A stretch of 64,000 bases of DNA from Pseudomonadota bacterium (GCA_023388175.1 JAEWGT010000009.1:62001-126000), one strand, 5' to 3'. Positions 9,087 to 17,583 are shown, counted from the first letter of the stretch. A program made the numbers and translations. The notes: generated by a model from the letters alone, not told the origin.

Positions 9087-9102
9087 TATATCTGGAGATA
9101 TA
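9087..9102. promoter_or_regulatory. Proximal palindromic operator over the PadR ribosome-binding site
   Basis: TATATCT-GG-AGATATA has seven perfectly paired positions per arm. It contains the GGAG Shine-Dalgarno sequence and ends three bases before the PadR ATG, which suits autorepression. Confidence 0.6.
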
Positions 9103-9105
9103 ATC

Positions 9106-9804
9106 ATGAGCTATTGGAACAATGGCGAACCGAACTGGCGCAAGCTGGAACAGATGGCGCGGCGCGGCTGGGGCCGCATGCAGCGCATGGCCGATGACGA
9201 ATTCGGCAATTGGGGCGGCAATGTCCGCGTCGGACGCATGCTGGCCTCGGGCGATTTGCGGCTGGTGGCGCTCTACTTTATCGAGCAGCAGCCCCGCCAC
9301 GGCTATGACCTGATCAAGGCGGTGGAAGAACGCTCCAATGGCGTCTATTCGCCCAGCCCCGGCATCGTCTATCCGGCGCTGACCTTCCTTGAGGAAGCCG
9401 GTTATGTGACGTCATCGGCCGATGGCAACAAGAAGCTTTATGCCATTACCGACACAGGCCGCGCGCATCTGGACCAGAACCGCGATTCGGTCGCTAGCAC
9501 ACTGGATTTCCTTGCGAAAACCGGCGAGCAGATGAACCGTTTCCGCGAATTTGTGCGCGCCGATTTCCCGTTCGACGGCGATACCCAGGATGGCAATGTA
9601 CCGCCTCATTGGGGGGAACGAACAGCGCAGGACCGGCCCTGGCAGGACGCGATTCCGGAGCTGGAAGCGGCGCGAAAAGCCCTGAAACAGGCGCTCAAAA
9701 AGGCCCGCAAGGGCAGTGATGAGCAGCAGCGTCGGGCCGCCGAAATCCTCCGCCGGGCGGCTGCCGAGGTCGAAGGCCTGGGCGATGACGAGGTCGATCT
9801 CTAG
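9106..9804 (+). CDS. PadR-family transcriptional regulator
   Basis: The 232-aa protein has a PadR winged helix at about residues 45-125 (LRLVALYFIEQQPRHGYDLI, then SPSPGIVYPALTFLEEAGYV). A 44-residue N-terminal extension rich in Trp, Met and Arg and a long charged C-terminal helix bracket it. This is the layout of the YqjI-like branch, some members of which sense metals. ATG 9106 is preferred over an upstream frame-open start because GGAG lies eight bases before it. Two palindromes upstream suggest autoregulation. No obvious partner gene lies downstream, so a target elsewhere is likely. Confidence 0.85.
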   Translation: MSYWNNGEPNWRKLEQMARRGWGRMQRMADDEFGNWGGNVRVGRMLASGDLRLVALYFIEQQPRHGYDLIKAVEERSNGVYSPSPGIVYPALTFLEEAGYVTSSADGNKKLYAITDTGRAHLDQNRDSVASTLDFLAKTGEQMNRFREFVRADFPFDGDTQDGNVPPHWGERTAQDRPWQDAIPELEAARKALKQALKKARKGSDEQQRRAAEILRRAAAEVEGLGDDEVDL

Positions 9805-9815
9805 GATGGTTTCAG

Positions 9816-9840
9816 CCTCACCCGGCCGATTCGGGTGAGG
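9816..9840. terminator. Hairpin between convergent PadR and TetR genes
   Basis: The arms CCTCACCCG and CGGGTGAGG pair perfectly around a 7-nt loop. It lies between two convergent genes. The T run is weak on both sides. Confidence 0.6.
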
Positions 9841-9877
9841 TCCTGGACCCCTTGCATGAATGGATTATGTATGGATT

Positions 9878-10579
9878 TCAGGACCCGGGCTTGGTCCTGA
9901 GGAAATCGAGCACCATCTGTACCGCATGCGCCTCGCGTTCCTGCACCATGCCGACGCTGCTGAGGTCGCGTTCGAAGATCACCGACAGCGTCGCCGTATT
10001 GGATACGTAAAAGAAGCCGAGCGCGGCGACAGAAATGTAAAGCTGCACCGGATCGACATCGCGGCGGAAAATCCCCGAGGCGGCACCGCGCTCGATGATC
10101 GCCGCGATCTGCCCCACAAGCGGGGAATGCAGCGCCTTGATATCGGGCATGGTTTTGAGGAAGCGCGCATTTTCGATGTTCTCCGTGCCCAGGAGGCGCG
10201 GGAACCACGGATTGGCGAGGAAATGCCGGAAGGTGAAGCGCACCAGTCGGTCCATGGCCTGCACCGGATCATATTGATCGAGCGACAATGCCCGCTCGCC
10301 CTTGCGGATTTCCTGATAGGCATCGAGCAGGACCGCCCGGTAGAGCTCCTCCTTGTTGCCGAAATAGTGGTAGAGCAGGCGTTTATTGGCCTCGGCCCGC
10401 TCGGCAATCGCGTCCACCCGCGCACCCTCGAAACCCCGATCGGCAAATTCCACCCGCGCCGCTGCGAGAATGGAAGCCTTGGTCCTGGCCGAATTGCGCG
10501 GCCGTCTGGTTTCAGGCGCTTTCGTCTCAGCCTTGGGCTTCGACGCCTCCGCGATCGCGGGTGAAGAGGGCTCGGACAC
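9878..10579 (-). CDS. TetR/AcrR-family repressor of the adjacent catabolic locus
   Basis: The 233-aa protein carries a TetR DNA-binding domain at about residues 28-75 (KASILAAARVEFADRGFEG, then ANKRLLYHYFGNKEELYRAV). A ligand domain of the AcrR C-terminal type follows. A Pro/Lys-rich tail of about 25 residues precedes the helix-turn-helix. The only reasonable start is GTG at 10579, so it overlaps the tctA end by 53 bases and is probably co-transcribed with tctCBA. Two palindromes of the form TAACC-N4-(G)GTTA before tctC and before the dehydrogenase operon are its likely targets (inference). Confidence 0.85.
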   Translation of the reverse strand: MSEPSSPAIAEASKPKAETKAPETRRPRNSARTKASILAAARVEFADRGFEGARVDAIAERAEANKRLLYHYFGNKEELYRAVLLDAYQEIRKGERALSLDQYDPVQAMDRLVRFTFRHFLANPWFPRLLGTENIENARFLKTMPDIKALHSPLVGQIAAIIERGAASGIFRRDVDPVQLYISVAALGFFYVSNTATLSVIFERDLSSVGMVQEREAHAVQMVLDFLRTKPGS

Positions 10580-12053
10580 GTCGATTTACCGCCGGAATGG
10601 ACATGAGGATGGTGAATACGATGATCAGGCAGATAACAGCAGAGATCGGGCGGGTAAAGAACGGGCTCGGATCGCCATTGGTCAGCATAAGCCCGCGCCG
10701 CAGGTTGAGATCGAGCAGGTCGCCCAGAATGATACCCAGAACCAGTGGGGCCATGGGATATTTCATCTCCCGCAGGATGAAGCCGGCAATGCCGAAGCCG
10801 AGCATGACATAGACGTCGAACATGCGCTGGGTAATGGCGAAGGAGCCGACGACACAGAGGACATAGACCACCGCCATCAGCCGCTCGCGTGGTACGGAGA
10901 GCACGGTCAGCAGCGGCTTGGTCAAGGTCAGGCCGAAGACGAGGATGGCAATGGTGGAGAAGAACAGGATTGCCACGATCTGATAGAGGAAGTCGGGGTT
11001 TTCCGTCATCAGCAGCGGGCCGGGGCGGATGCCGTGGATGAACATGGCGGCAATCAGCACGGCCGCGGCGGCCGAACCCGGCAGCGCCAGCGTCAAAGTG
11101 GGGATCATCGCGCCCGGCACCACGGCCGAATTGCCGGTCTCGGCGGCGATCAGGCCTTCCTGGCTGCCCTTGCCGAACAGATGCTTTTCCTTGCTGGTCC
11201 GTTTGGCGGCGGCATAGGAGGCCCAGGCGCCCACATCCTCTCCCACGCCCGGCACGATGCCGACAAAGGTGCCGATAATGCCGGAGCGTAATGTGGTCCA
11301 CTTGTAGCGGAACACTTCGGAAAGCGGTGGCACGACACGGTCGCCGGCGGAGATGATCCGCGCCTGCGCCGAGCGTTTCATCACCCCCAGAATTTCGGCG
11401 AAACCGAATGCGCCGACCATGGCCGGGATGAGGTCTATGCCCCCGCCCAGGGCAGAGATCCCGAAGGTGAAGCGCTGATGGGCATGGAGGGTTTCCATGC
11501 CGACCATGGCCACGAGCAGGCCGAGAATGCCGGCAATATAGCCCTTGAGTGGATCATCGATCGCGGTCAGCTGGCCCGAAATGATGACGCCGAACAGCGC
11601 CAGCCAGAAAAATTCATAAGTGCCGAAGCGCAGGGCGGCTTCCGCCAGCATCGGCGCGATCAGGGCCAGGGCGACAATGCCCACCAGAGTGCCCAGCGTC
11701 GATGAGGTGGTGGCAAGCCCCATGGCCATGCCCGCCTTGCCCTGCAGGGCCAGCGGATGGCCGTCAAGCGTCGTGGCGGCGCTGGCCGGCGTGCCGGGAA
11801 TGGAGAGCAGGATGGCGGTGCGGCTGCCGCCATAGATGGCGCCCGAATAAAGGCACATCAGGCACAGGATCGCCTGATCCGGCGCCATTTTATAGGTGAG
11901 CGTTACCAAAAGGGCGACGCCCATGGTTGCGGTAAGGCCGGGCAGCGCGCCGATAATAATGCCCAGAAGCGTCGCCCAGGCGATGTTGAACAGCGAGAGC
12001 GGGGTGAGGAAATGGGCAAGGCCATTGCCCAGCATGAAGAGGCCGTCGAACAT
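10527..12053 (-). CDS. tctA: Tripartite tricarboxylate transporter, large membrane subunit
   Basis: TctA forms the main channel of a secondary, binding-protein-dependent carboxylate importer. The 508-aa protein has about 11-12 hydrophobic segments and the family signature GIIIGALPGLTATMG near residue 31. A second Gly/Pro-rich region is GIVPGVGEDVGAW. It starts nine bases after tctB. The substrate cannot be read from TctA; citrate, other polycarboxylates and aromatic acids are known for the family. Confidence 0.92.
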   Translation of the reverse strand: MFDGLFMLGNGLAHFLTPLSLFNIAWATLLGIIIGALPGLTATMGVALLVTLTYKMAPDQAILCLMCLYSGAIYGGSRTAILLSIPGTPASAATTLDGHPLALQGKAGMAMGLATTSSTLGTLVGIVALALIAPMLAEAALRFGTYEFFWLALFGVIISGQLTAIDDPLKGYIAGILGLLVAMVGMETLHAHQRFTFGISALGGGIDLIPAMVGAFGFAEILGVMKRSAQARIISAGDRVVPPLSEVFRYKWTTLRSGIIGTFVGIVPGVGEDVGAWASYAAAKRTSKEKHLFGKGSQEGLIAAETGNSAVVPGAMIPTLTLALPGSAAAAVLIAAMFIHGIRPGPLLMTENPDFLYQIVAILFFSTIAILVFGLTLTKPLLTVLSVPRERLMAVVYVLCVVGSFAITQRMFDVYVMLGFGIAGFILREMKYPMAPLVLGIILGDLLDLNLRRGLMLTNGDPSPFFTRPISAVICLIIVFTILMSIPAVNRRVRALFTRDRGGVEAQG

Positions 12054-12062
12054 TGCGTCCTC

Positions 12063-12605
12063 CTAGGGCAGTCGCACGAGAAAAGCCCGCTGGAACACCA
12101 GCGTGACAATGGCGGAAACGGCAATCGAGAGGCCCAAGGCCCAGAAAAGCGACGGCACAATCGGCTTGCGCGGCGTGGCCAGCCAGCATTCGAACACCAT
12201 GATGAAGCAGAAGACGAAAATAGCGGTGGCAGCCCAGAAGGGCAGGGTGCCGACAAGCCCCAGCGTGTAGATCAGGGCCAGGGCCATGACCGCCATGGCG
12301 CGGCCCGCCGCACCCGAGAACAAGGCCTGACCCAAGGTCTGCCAGCCCTGCTCGGCCGGCGCGCGCAGCGAACGCAGGGCCAGGATGGCGCCGCAGAGCG
12401 TGAGCGCGACGCTGAGCATGCCCGGCACTAGGCCCGGCACGGTCAAGGGATGAATGCGGCGCACTTCGAGCCGGTCCATGGTCCAGGCGCCATAGAAAAT
12501 GGCGACGCCCAGCACGATGAAGACCAGTCCCGCCAGCAGGTCCGCACGGATCATCGCGGGATTGATGTCATCGTCCGAGGGTGTGGGGGCGGGTTCAGTG
12601 GTCAT
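12063..12605 (-). CDS. tctB: Tripartite tricarboxylate transporter, small membrane subunit
   Basis: This 180-aa protein has four hydrophobic segments, as in TctB/DUF1468 proteins. The start MTTEPAPTPSDDD at 12605 is chosen because the upstream in-frame extension runs through a repeat and has no homologous look. It sits between tctC and tctA. Confidence 0.85.
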   Translation of the reverse strand: MTTEPAPTPSDDDINPAMIRADLLAGLVFIVLGVAIFYGAWTMDRLEVRRIHPLTVPGLVPGMLSVALTLCGAILALRSLRAPAEQGWQTLGQALFSGAAGRAMAVMALALIYTLGLVGTLPFWAATAIFVFCFIMVFECWLATPRKPIVPSLFWALGLSIAVSAIVTLVFQRAFLVRLP

Positions 12606-12665
12606 GATTGTCCGGGCCTGTCGGCGCTTGCGCGCTGCCAAATTGGCCGTCATTGCCCGGCATGT

Positions 12666-12735
12666 CCGGGCAATCCACCTGCCGGGCAATCCACCTGCCG
12701 GGCGAGCCATGGACCACCGGGACAAGCCCGGTGGT
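12666..12735. repeat. Extragenic tandem repeat plus palindrome in the tctC-tctB spacer
   Basis: The 16-base unit CCGGGCAATCCACCTG occurs twice in tandem (12666-12681, 12682-12697), with six bases of a third copy. It is followed by a perfect palindrome, ACCACCGGG-ACAAG-CCCGGTGGT (12713-12735). A related element (GGACAAGCCGGGCAATGAC) lies at 55.9 kb. The 192-base gap between tctC and tctB is otherwise empty, so the hairpin may tune the ratio of binding protein to membrane subunits. Confidence 0.75.
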
Positions 12736-12797
12736 GACGGTCGATGAGAGTTGGAAGCGAGGGGCTATCGGCGCCATGCTGACAGCCCCTGCGGTTT

Positions 12798-13853
12798 TTA
12801 CTGCGCGCCGACTTCCGTATGTGTTGCGCAGTCGATGCCGATCGTGGAGGGATCGACCACCGCTTCACCGCGTTCGGCGGCGTCGCAGGCCTCAAGGATC
12901 ACCACCGGCATGGCCAGCGCACGGGCCTCGGGGCCGTAGGACGGAGCAAATACCGCGCCGAAGGTTTCGGCATAGGTTCTGACCGCGTCCGAATTGGCGA
13001 CCTTGTCGGCCCAGATGGCGTCGAGCGTGGCCACCACTTCGTCCGGCACCCCGACCGGCACGAAAATGCCGAAATAGTCGGGCGCCAGTTCCATGTCCGG
13101 CAGCCATTCGGTGATCGGCGGGATGGGGTCTGCGCCATCCACCACCAGCGGCTGGTCGGACAGCACGGCAAGCGCCTTGAGGCGGCCGCCACGGATCAAT
13201 TCGGTCTGTTCCACGGCAAGCTGAGTGGTGACCATGGCTTCGCCCGAGGCCGTGGCAATGGCCGCAGGGCCGCCACCGTCATAGGTGATCATATTGTAGT
13301 CGAAGCCGCCTGCTGCCCCCGACAGGGCCGCAATGGCGCCGCCGCCCGAGGAGGTGATGCCGGCCGTGGCTACGGTGACGGAATTGCCCCGCGTCTGGAA
13401 GGCTTCCAGCAATTCGCCGAAATCGTCGAACTCGCTGTCGGCGGGCACGGAAACGACCGGCACGTTGGCGACGGACAGATAGATATGCCAATCGTCGATA
13501 TCGGTGTCTTCGAGCAGGCCGGTAATGGCATAGGTGGCATTGTTGGCGATGGCATTGGCGGTCCAGGTATAGCCGTCGCGCGGGGCGTTGAGCACTTCCT
13601 GGGTGCCGATGGCGCCCGATGCGCCCGGCTGGTTGACCACGACCACTTCAACGCCGAGCGCTTCGGCGAGAATAGGCGCGGTGACGCGGGTGACCTGATC
13701 GGTCGAGCCGCCGGCGCCCCATGGCACGATCAGGTTGATCGGCCTGTCGGGCTTCCATTCCTGAGAAAAAGCCGGGGTGGCGAATGACATGGCCGTACCG
13801 AGCGTCAAAAGGGCAGTGCCCGACGCCAGGACGAGCCGCAGAGACTGCTTCAT
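12798..13853 (-). CDS. tctC: Tripartite tricarboxylate transporter substrate-binding protein (Bug family)
   Basis: This is a periplasmic solute receptor that delivers substrate to TctAB. The 351-aa protein has a signal peptide ending at SFATPAFSQ, then the Bug-family start PINLIVPWGAGGSTDQ and the ligand-loop sequence VNQPGASGAIGT. The start is ATG 13853, with GGGAGGA 11 bases upstream; a longer in-frame ORF was rejected. It heads the operon tctC-tctB-tctA. A TTGACA box at 13934-13929 and an adjacent palindrome suggest a regulated promoter. Confidence 0.92.
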   Translation of the reverse strand: MKQSLRLVLASGTALLTLGTAMSFATPAFSQEWKPDRPINLIVPWGAGGSTDQVTRVTAPILAEALGVEVVVVNQPGASGAIGTQEVLNAPRDGYTWTANAIANNATYAITGLLEDTDIDDWHIYLSVANVPVVSVPADSEFDDFGELLEAFQTRGNSVTVATAGITSSGGGAIAALSGAAGGFDYNMITYDGGGPAAIATASGEAMVTTQLAVEQTELIRGGRLKALAVLSDQPLVVDGADPIPPITEWLPDMELAPDYFGIFVPVGVPDEVVATLDAIWADKVANSDAVRTYAETFGAVFAPSYGPEARALAMPVVILEACDAAERGEAVVDPSTIGIDCATHTEVGAQ

Positions 13854-13942
13854 CGTCGTAGTCCTCCCATGTGTCGAGGCCGTGTTTTTGTGGTCCTCGG
13901 CCATGAGCTTGCGAGTGATAATGCGGGCTGTCAAGCAATAAG

Positions 13943-13956
13943 TAACCAGCCGGTTA
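13943..13956. promoter_or_regulatory. TetR-type operator in the tctC/TauE divergent region
   Basis: TAACCAGCCGGTTA pairs at six of seven positions. It lies just upstream of the tctC -35 box (TTGACA, 13934-13929 on the minus strand). It matches the palindrome at 14874-14887 in eight of the ten arm positions and in outline TAACC-N4-GTTA. Confidence 0.6.
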
Positions 13957-14069
13957 GCTAAGTGAACGGCGATGGCGTTGCCAAATGATTGTCAGCATAG
14001 GAAGTTTCGGACTAGGAATTGCCGGGTCGGCACAGATTGCACCGGCTCGTTATCGTTTCCGGAGGGGCG

Positions 14070-14816
14070 ATGGACTTCGATCTCGAACGCATGGCCATCT
14101 TGGGGCTGGCGCTGGCGGCTGGCGCCGTGGTCAAGGGCGCCACGGGCATGGGTCTGCCGCTGGTGGCGCTGCCGGTGCTGACCACCGTTTTCAGCCTGCA
14201 ACATGCCGTGGGCATCATGGCCATTACCCAGATACTGACCAATTCCATGCAGATCTGGCAATTCCGGCAGGCCCGGAGCGAGGCGGCCATGCGCTTCCTG
14301 CCGCTCTTCCTGCTGGCCGGCGGCGTAGGCGTCATCCTCGGCACGTGGCTGTTGAGCAATCTGCCGGAACGGGCGCTGGTCTTTACGCTGGGCCTGCTGC
14401 TTTTGGGCTATTTCGTTTTGAAAGTCAGCAAGCCCAGCCTTGCTGTCGGCCCCAAACTCGCCATGCGCGGCGGGCCTGTCGCCGGTTTTGGCAGCGGTGT
14501 GCTGCAAGGGGCGACCGGCATTTCCGCGCCTATCGGGGTGACCTTCATCCATGCCATGGGGCTGGACCGTGCCGCCCATGTCTATGCCGTTTCGGCCATG
14601 TTCCTGACGCTTGGCCTCGTCCAGTTTCCTGCGCTGGTGGTGAGCGGGATCATGCAGCCGCAATGGGTGCTCGAAGCGCTGCTCGCCATGATCCCGATCC
14701 TCATTTTCATGCCGGTGGGACAGGCGCTGGCGGGAAAACTCAGCCGCCGTGCCTTCGACCTCATGATTCTCGTCTTTCTTGGCCTCATGGGTCTCAAGAT
14801 GGTGCTGGGTCTCTAG
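14070..14816 (+). CDS. TauE/SafE-family (TSUP) membrane transporter
   Basis: This 248-aa integral membrane protein has about eight helices and the internal repeat of the TSUP family: GATGMGLPLVALPVL near residue 23 and GATGISAPIGVTF near residue 150. Family members export sulfite or organosulfur anions, and some carry other organic anions. ATG 14070 has GGAGG six bases upstream. It is divergent from tctC and lies 99 bases before the dehydrogenase operon. Its position suggests it handles a product or substrate of the same pathway (inference). Confidence 0.85.
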   Translation: MDFDLERMAILGLALAAGAVVKGATGMGLPLVALPVLTTVFSLQHAVGIMAITQILTNSMQIWQFRQARSEAAMRFLPLFLLAGGVGVILGTWLLSNLPERALVFTLGLLLLGYFVLKVSKPSLAVGPKLAMRGGPVAGFGSGVLQGATGISAPIGVTFIHAMGLDRAAHVYAVSAMFLTLGLVQFPALVVSGIMQPQWVLEALLAMIPILIFMPVGQALAGKLSRRAFDLMILVFLGLMGLKMVLGL

Positions 14817-14872
14817 TCTGCGACAAAGGTTGCACTATGCCCCGCTTGACGATCCGCCATTTCTGCCTGTAA

Positions 14873-14888
14873 GTAACCAATCAGTTAC
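14873..14888. promoter_or_regulatory. TetR-type operator before the Gfo/Idh-DUF993 operon
   Basis: GTAAC-CAATCA-GTTAC is a palindrome with five perfect pairs per arm. It ends 27 bases before the dehydrogenase ATG. Like the site at 13943 it is preceded by AAG and has the form AAGTAACC-N4-GTTA. Confidence 0.6.
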
Positions 14889-14915
14889 ACCCAACAAGGG
14901 TCCGGGGAGGACAAA

Positions 14916-16067
14916 ATGGCCGAACAACGCATTGGCATCATCATGCACGGTGTCACCGGGCGCATGGGCTATAATCAGCATCTGGTGCGCTCGATCCTGG
15001 CGATCCGCGATCAGGGCGGCATTGCGCTGAAAAATGGCGACCGGCTGGTCGTCGATCCGATCATTGTCGGCCGCGACAAGGACAAGATCGAAGCGCTCGC
15101 CAAAAAGCACAATATCGCTCGCTGGGGCACCGATCTCGATGCGGCTCTCGCCAATCCCGACGACACGATCTTCTTCGATGCCGGCACCACGCTGATGCGC
15201 GCTGGCCTGCTCGAACGGGCGCTGGCCGCCGGCAAGAATGTCTATTGCGAAAAGCCCACTTCGGACGATCTCGAAATTGCCGTCAATCTCGCCAAGACCG
15301 CCCGTGCCTCGGGGCTCAAGCATGGCGTGGTGCAGGACAAGCTGTTCCTGCCGGGCCTGATGAAAATCAAAATGCTCCGCGACTCTGGCTTTTTCGGCAA
15401 GATCCTCTCGGTGCGCGGCGAGTTCGGCTATTGGGTCTTTGAGGGCGACTGGCAGAAGGCGCAGCGCCCGAGCTGGAATTATCGCAAGAATGATGGCGGC
15501 GGCATCATCCTCGATATGCTCTGCCACTGGCGCTATGTGATGGACAATCTCTTCGGCGAAGTGCAGGCCGTCTCCTGCCTCGGCGCCACGCACATTCCCC
15601 AGCGCGTCGATGAAAAGGGCAACACCTTCGATTGCGATACCGATGATGCCGCTTACGCCACTTTCGAGCTTGAGGGCGGGGTGATCGCCCAGATCAATTC
15701 GAGCTGGACCACCCGCGTCCGCCGCGACGATCTCGTCACCTTCCATGTCGATGGCACCCATGGCTCGGCCGTCGCGGGCCTGCACAGATGCTGGACCCAG
15801 CATCGCGTCAACACGCCCAAGCCGGTGTGGAATCCTGACCAGCCGCAGACCATGAATTTCTTCAATGACTGGGAAGAGGTTCCGGACAACTGGCCCGCCG
15901 ACAATGGCTTCAAGGCGCAGTGGGAAATGTTCCTCCGCCATGTCGCCGAAGACGCGCCATGGGAATATGGCCTCGAAGCCGGCGCCAAGGGCGTACAGCT
16001 GGCCGAACTCGGTTTGAAGAGCTGGGAAGAACGCCGCTGGCTGGATGTGCCGAAGCTGGAATTCTGA
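14916..16067 (+). CDS. Gfo/Idh/MocA-family oxidoreductase
   Basis: This is a 383-aa NAD(P)-dependent dehydrogenase, probably acting on a sugar, inositol-like compound or sugar acid. The nucleotide-binding start is RIGIIMHGVTGRMGYN. VYCEKPTSDDLE near residue 108 carries the family Glu-Lys-Pro. A C-terminal alpha/beta domain has GGGIILDMLCHW, with the His expected in the active site. GGGGAGGA precedes the ATG. It is the first gene of a three-gene operon with a DUF993 aldolase-like protein and a TIM-barrel isomerase. Confidence 0.9.
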   Translation: MAEQRIGIIMHGVTGRMGYNQHLVRSILAIRDQGGIALKNGDRLVVDPIIVGRDKDKIEALAKKHNIARWGTDLDAALANPDDTIFFDAGTTLMRAGLLERALAAGKNVYCEKPTSDDLEIAVNLAKTARASGLKHGVVQDKLFLPGLMKIKMLRDSGFFGKILSVRGEFGYWVFEGDWQKAQRPSWNYRKNDGGGIILDMLCHWRYVMDNLFGEVQAVSCLGATHIPQRVDEKGNTFDCDTDDAAYATFELEGGVIAQINSSWTTRVRRDDLVTFHVDGTHGSAVAGLHRCWTQHRVNTPKPVWNPDQPQTMNFFNDWEEVPDNWPADNGFKAQWEMFLRHVAEDAPWEYGLEAGAKGVQLAELGLKSWEERRWLDVPKLEF

Positions 16068-16075
16068 TCCAAAGT

Positions 16076-16250
16076 CCCCCTCACCCGCCCTTCGGGCCTT
16101 CGTCGGCGGCTGTCGCTCCACTGGAGCGCGATCTTGCGCCTCGAAGTCTCCCACGAGGGGAGAGGGGGACACCGAGTTTTTGACAGGCGCGAAGTTCCCC
16201 TTCTCCCCTCGTGCGAGAAGGTGGCGCGCAGCGCCGGATGAGGGGGATTC
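16076..16250. repeat. Extragenic palindromic element inside the operon
   Basis: The 188-base spacer holds several short inverted repeats: CGCTCC-ACT-GGAGCG (16114-16128, also at 20616), CTCCC-ACGAGG-GGAG, and CTTCTC-N8-GAGAAG followed by GGCGCGCAGCGCC. No ORF of coding character is seen. It is interpreted as a dispersed extragenic repeat of the type common in alphaproteobacterial spacers. Confidence 0.7.
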
Positions 16251-16255
16251 CCAAG

Positions 16256-17422
16256 ATGACCAAAATCAACCTGCCCAATGCCGATCGCTCGATAACGCCC
16301 TACACGCTGACCGGCGACCCGATCCCGTTCGTCAAATTCAAGGCGACGGACTTTCCGCGCATTGCCTATTCGGCGGCCCATGTCGTGGCCGATCCGCTGG
16401 CCAGCAACGATCCCTGGCTGACGCCTGCAATCGATTGGGAAACCACACTAAAATTTCGCCATCGCATGTGGGATCTGGGGCTGGGCGTGGCCGAGGCCAT
16501 GGATACCGCCCAGCGCGGCATGGGGCTGACCTGGACTGAAGCGCAGGAACTGATCCGCCGCTCGCAGGCTGAGGCCCGCACGCGCGATGATAGTCTGATT
16601 GCCTATGGCGCGGGCACCGACCATCTGGCGCCGGGCCCCGATGTCACCATCGATGACATCTTGAAAGCCTATGACGAGCAGGTCGGTTTCGTCGAAGGCG
16701 AGGGCGGAAGGGTGATCCTTATGGCCAGCCGGGCGCTGGCGGCGGCGGCCAGATCGCCGGACGATTATGCCCGCGTCTATGGCCATGTGCTGAGCCAGGT
16801 GAAGCAGCCGGTGATCATGCATTGGCTGGGCGAAATGTTTGACCCGGCCTTGCAGGGCTATTGGGGCAATATCGACCACGACGCGGCCATGGATACCTGC
16901 CTCGACGTCATCGCCGCCAATGCCGACAAGGTCGACGGCATCAAGATCTCGCTGCTCTCGGCGGAGAAGGAAATCGCCATGCGCCGCCGCCTGCCGGCAA
17001 GCGTCAAAATGTATACGGGCGACGACTTTAACTATGCCGAGCTGATCGCAGGCGATGAGCAGGGCTATTCGCACGCGCTATTGGGAATTTTCGACGCCAT
17101 CGCGCCAGCGGCATCGGCAGGCCTGGCGGCTCTGGGCAAGGGGAACACGGAAGAGTTCTTCGATATTCTAGAACCCACCGTGCCACTCAGCCGCCATATC
17201 TTTGCGGCGCCGACCCGCTTCTACAAGACCGGCGTCGTGTTCCTCGCCTATCTCAACGGCTTGCAGGATCATTTCCAGATGATTGGCGGCCAGCAATCGA
17301 CCCGCTCGCTGCAGCATCTGGCTGAATTGTTCCGGCTGGCGGACAAGGCGCGCGTGCTGGCCGATCCGGAGCTGGCGACGGCGCGGATGCGGGCAGTGCT
17401 GGCGGTGAATGGAGTTGCTTGA
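16256..17422 (+). CDS. DUF993 / dihydrodipicolinate-synthase-like protein
   Basis: This 388-aa protein is of the DUF993 family, related in fold to class I aldolases such as DapA. The likely Schiff-base lysine is Lys230 in VDGIKISLL. Other blocks are QPVIMHWLGEMFDP and the C-terminal HFQMIGGQQSTRS. ATG 16256 follows GAGGGGG at a good distance; the longer upstream frame runs through the repeat. It is the middle gene of the operon. The expected role is aldol cleavage or a retro-aldol step on an oxidised sugar acid, which is inference from context. Confidence 0.8.
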   Translation: MTKINLPNADRSITPYTLTGDPIPFVKFKATDFPRIAYSAAHVVADPLASNDPWLTPAIDWETTLKFRHRMWDLGLGVAEAMDTAQRGMGLTWTEAQELIRRSQAEARTRDDSLIAYGAGTDHLAPGPDVTIDDILKAYDEQVGFVEGEGGRVILMASRALAAAARSPDDYARVYGHVLSQVKQPVIMHWLGEMFDPALQGYWGNIDHDAAMDTCLDVIAANADKVDGIKISLLSAEKEIAMRRRLPASVKMYTGDDFNYAELIAGDEQGYSHALLGIFDAIAPAASAGLAALGKGNTEEFFDILEPTVPLSRHIFAAPTRFYKTGVVFLAYLNGLQDHFQMIGGQQSTRSLQHLAELFRLADKARVLADPELATARMRAVLAVNGVA

Positions 17423-17443
17423 ACGGGCAAGCCTGGACCTGCG

Positions 17444-17562
17444 CCTCCCTCCCCCTTGAGGGGAGGGATTGAGGGTGGGGGTTCTGAACCATCCTCCAAC
17501 GCCGAGTTTTATTGGGGCCGCAGAACCCCCACCCCCACCCCTCCCCTCAAGGGGGAGGGGAG
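17444..17562. repeat. Large imperfect inverted repeat between DUF993 and TIM-barrel genes
   Basis: The left arm (17444-17485) and right arm (17521-17562), each about 42 bases, are near-perfect reverse complements. They are separated by about 35 bases. Each arm contains its own small palindrome, CCCCCTTGAGGGG or CCCCTCAAGGGGG. Related cores occur at 20.5-20.7 kb and 27.08 kb. In the transcript this would fold as a long cruciform-like stem just before the next start codon. Confidence 0.85.
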
Positions 17563-17583
17563 ACAGAAATCGAGGCATCGCAC

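Noticed and set aside
12666..12703. Tandem repeats as a CRISPR array
   Set aside because: The repeats are directly adjacent with no spacers and there are no cas genes.
17444..17562. Inverted repeat as ends of an insertion sequence
   Set aside because: Only about 35 bases lie between the arms, with no transposase frame and no evident target-site duplication.
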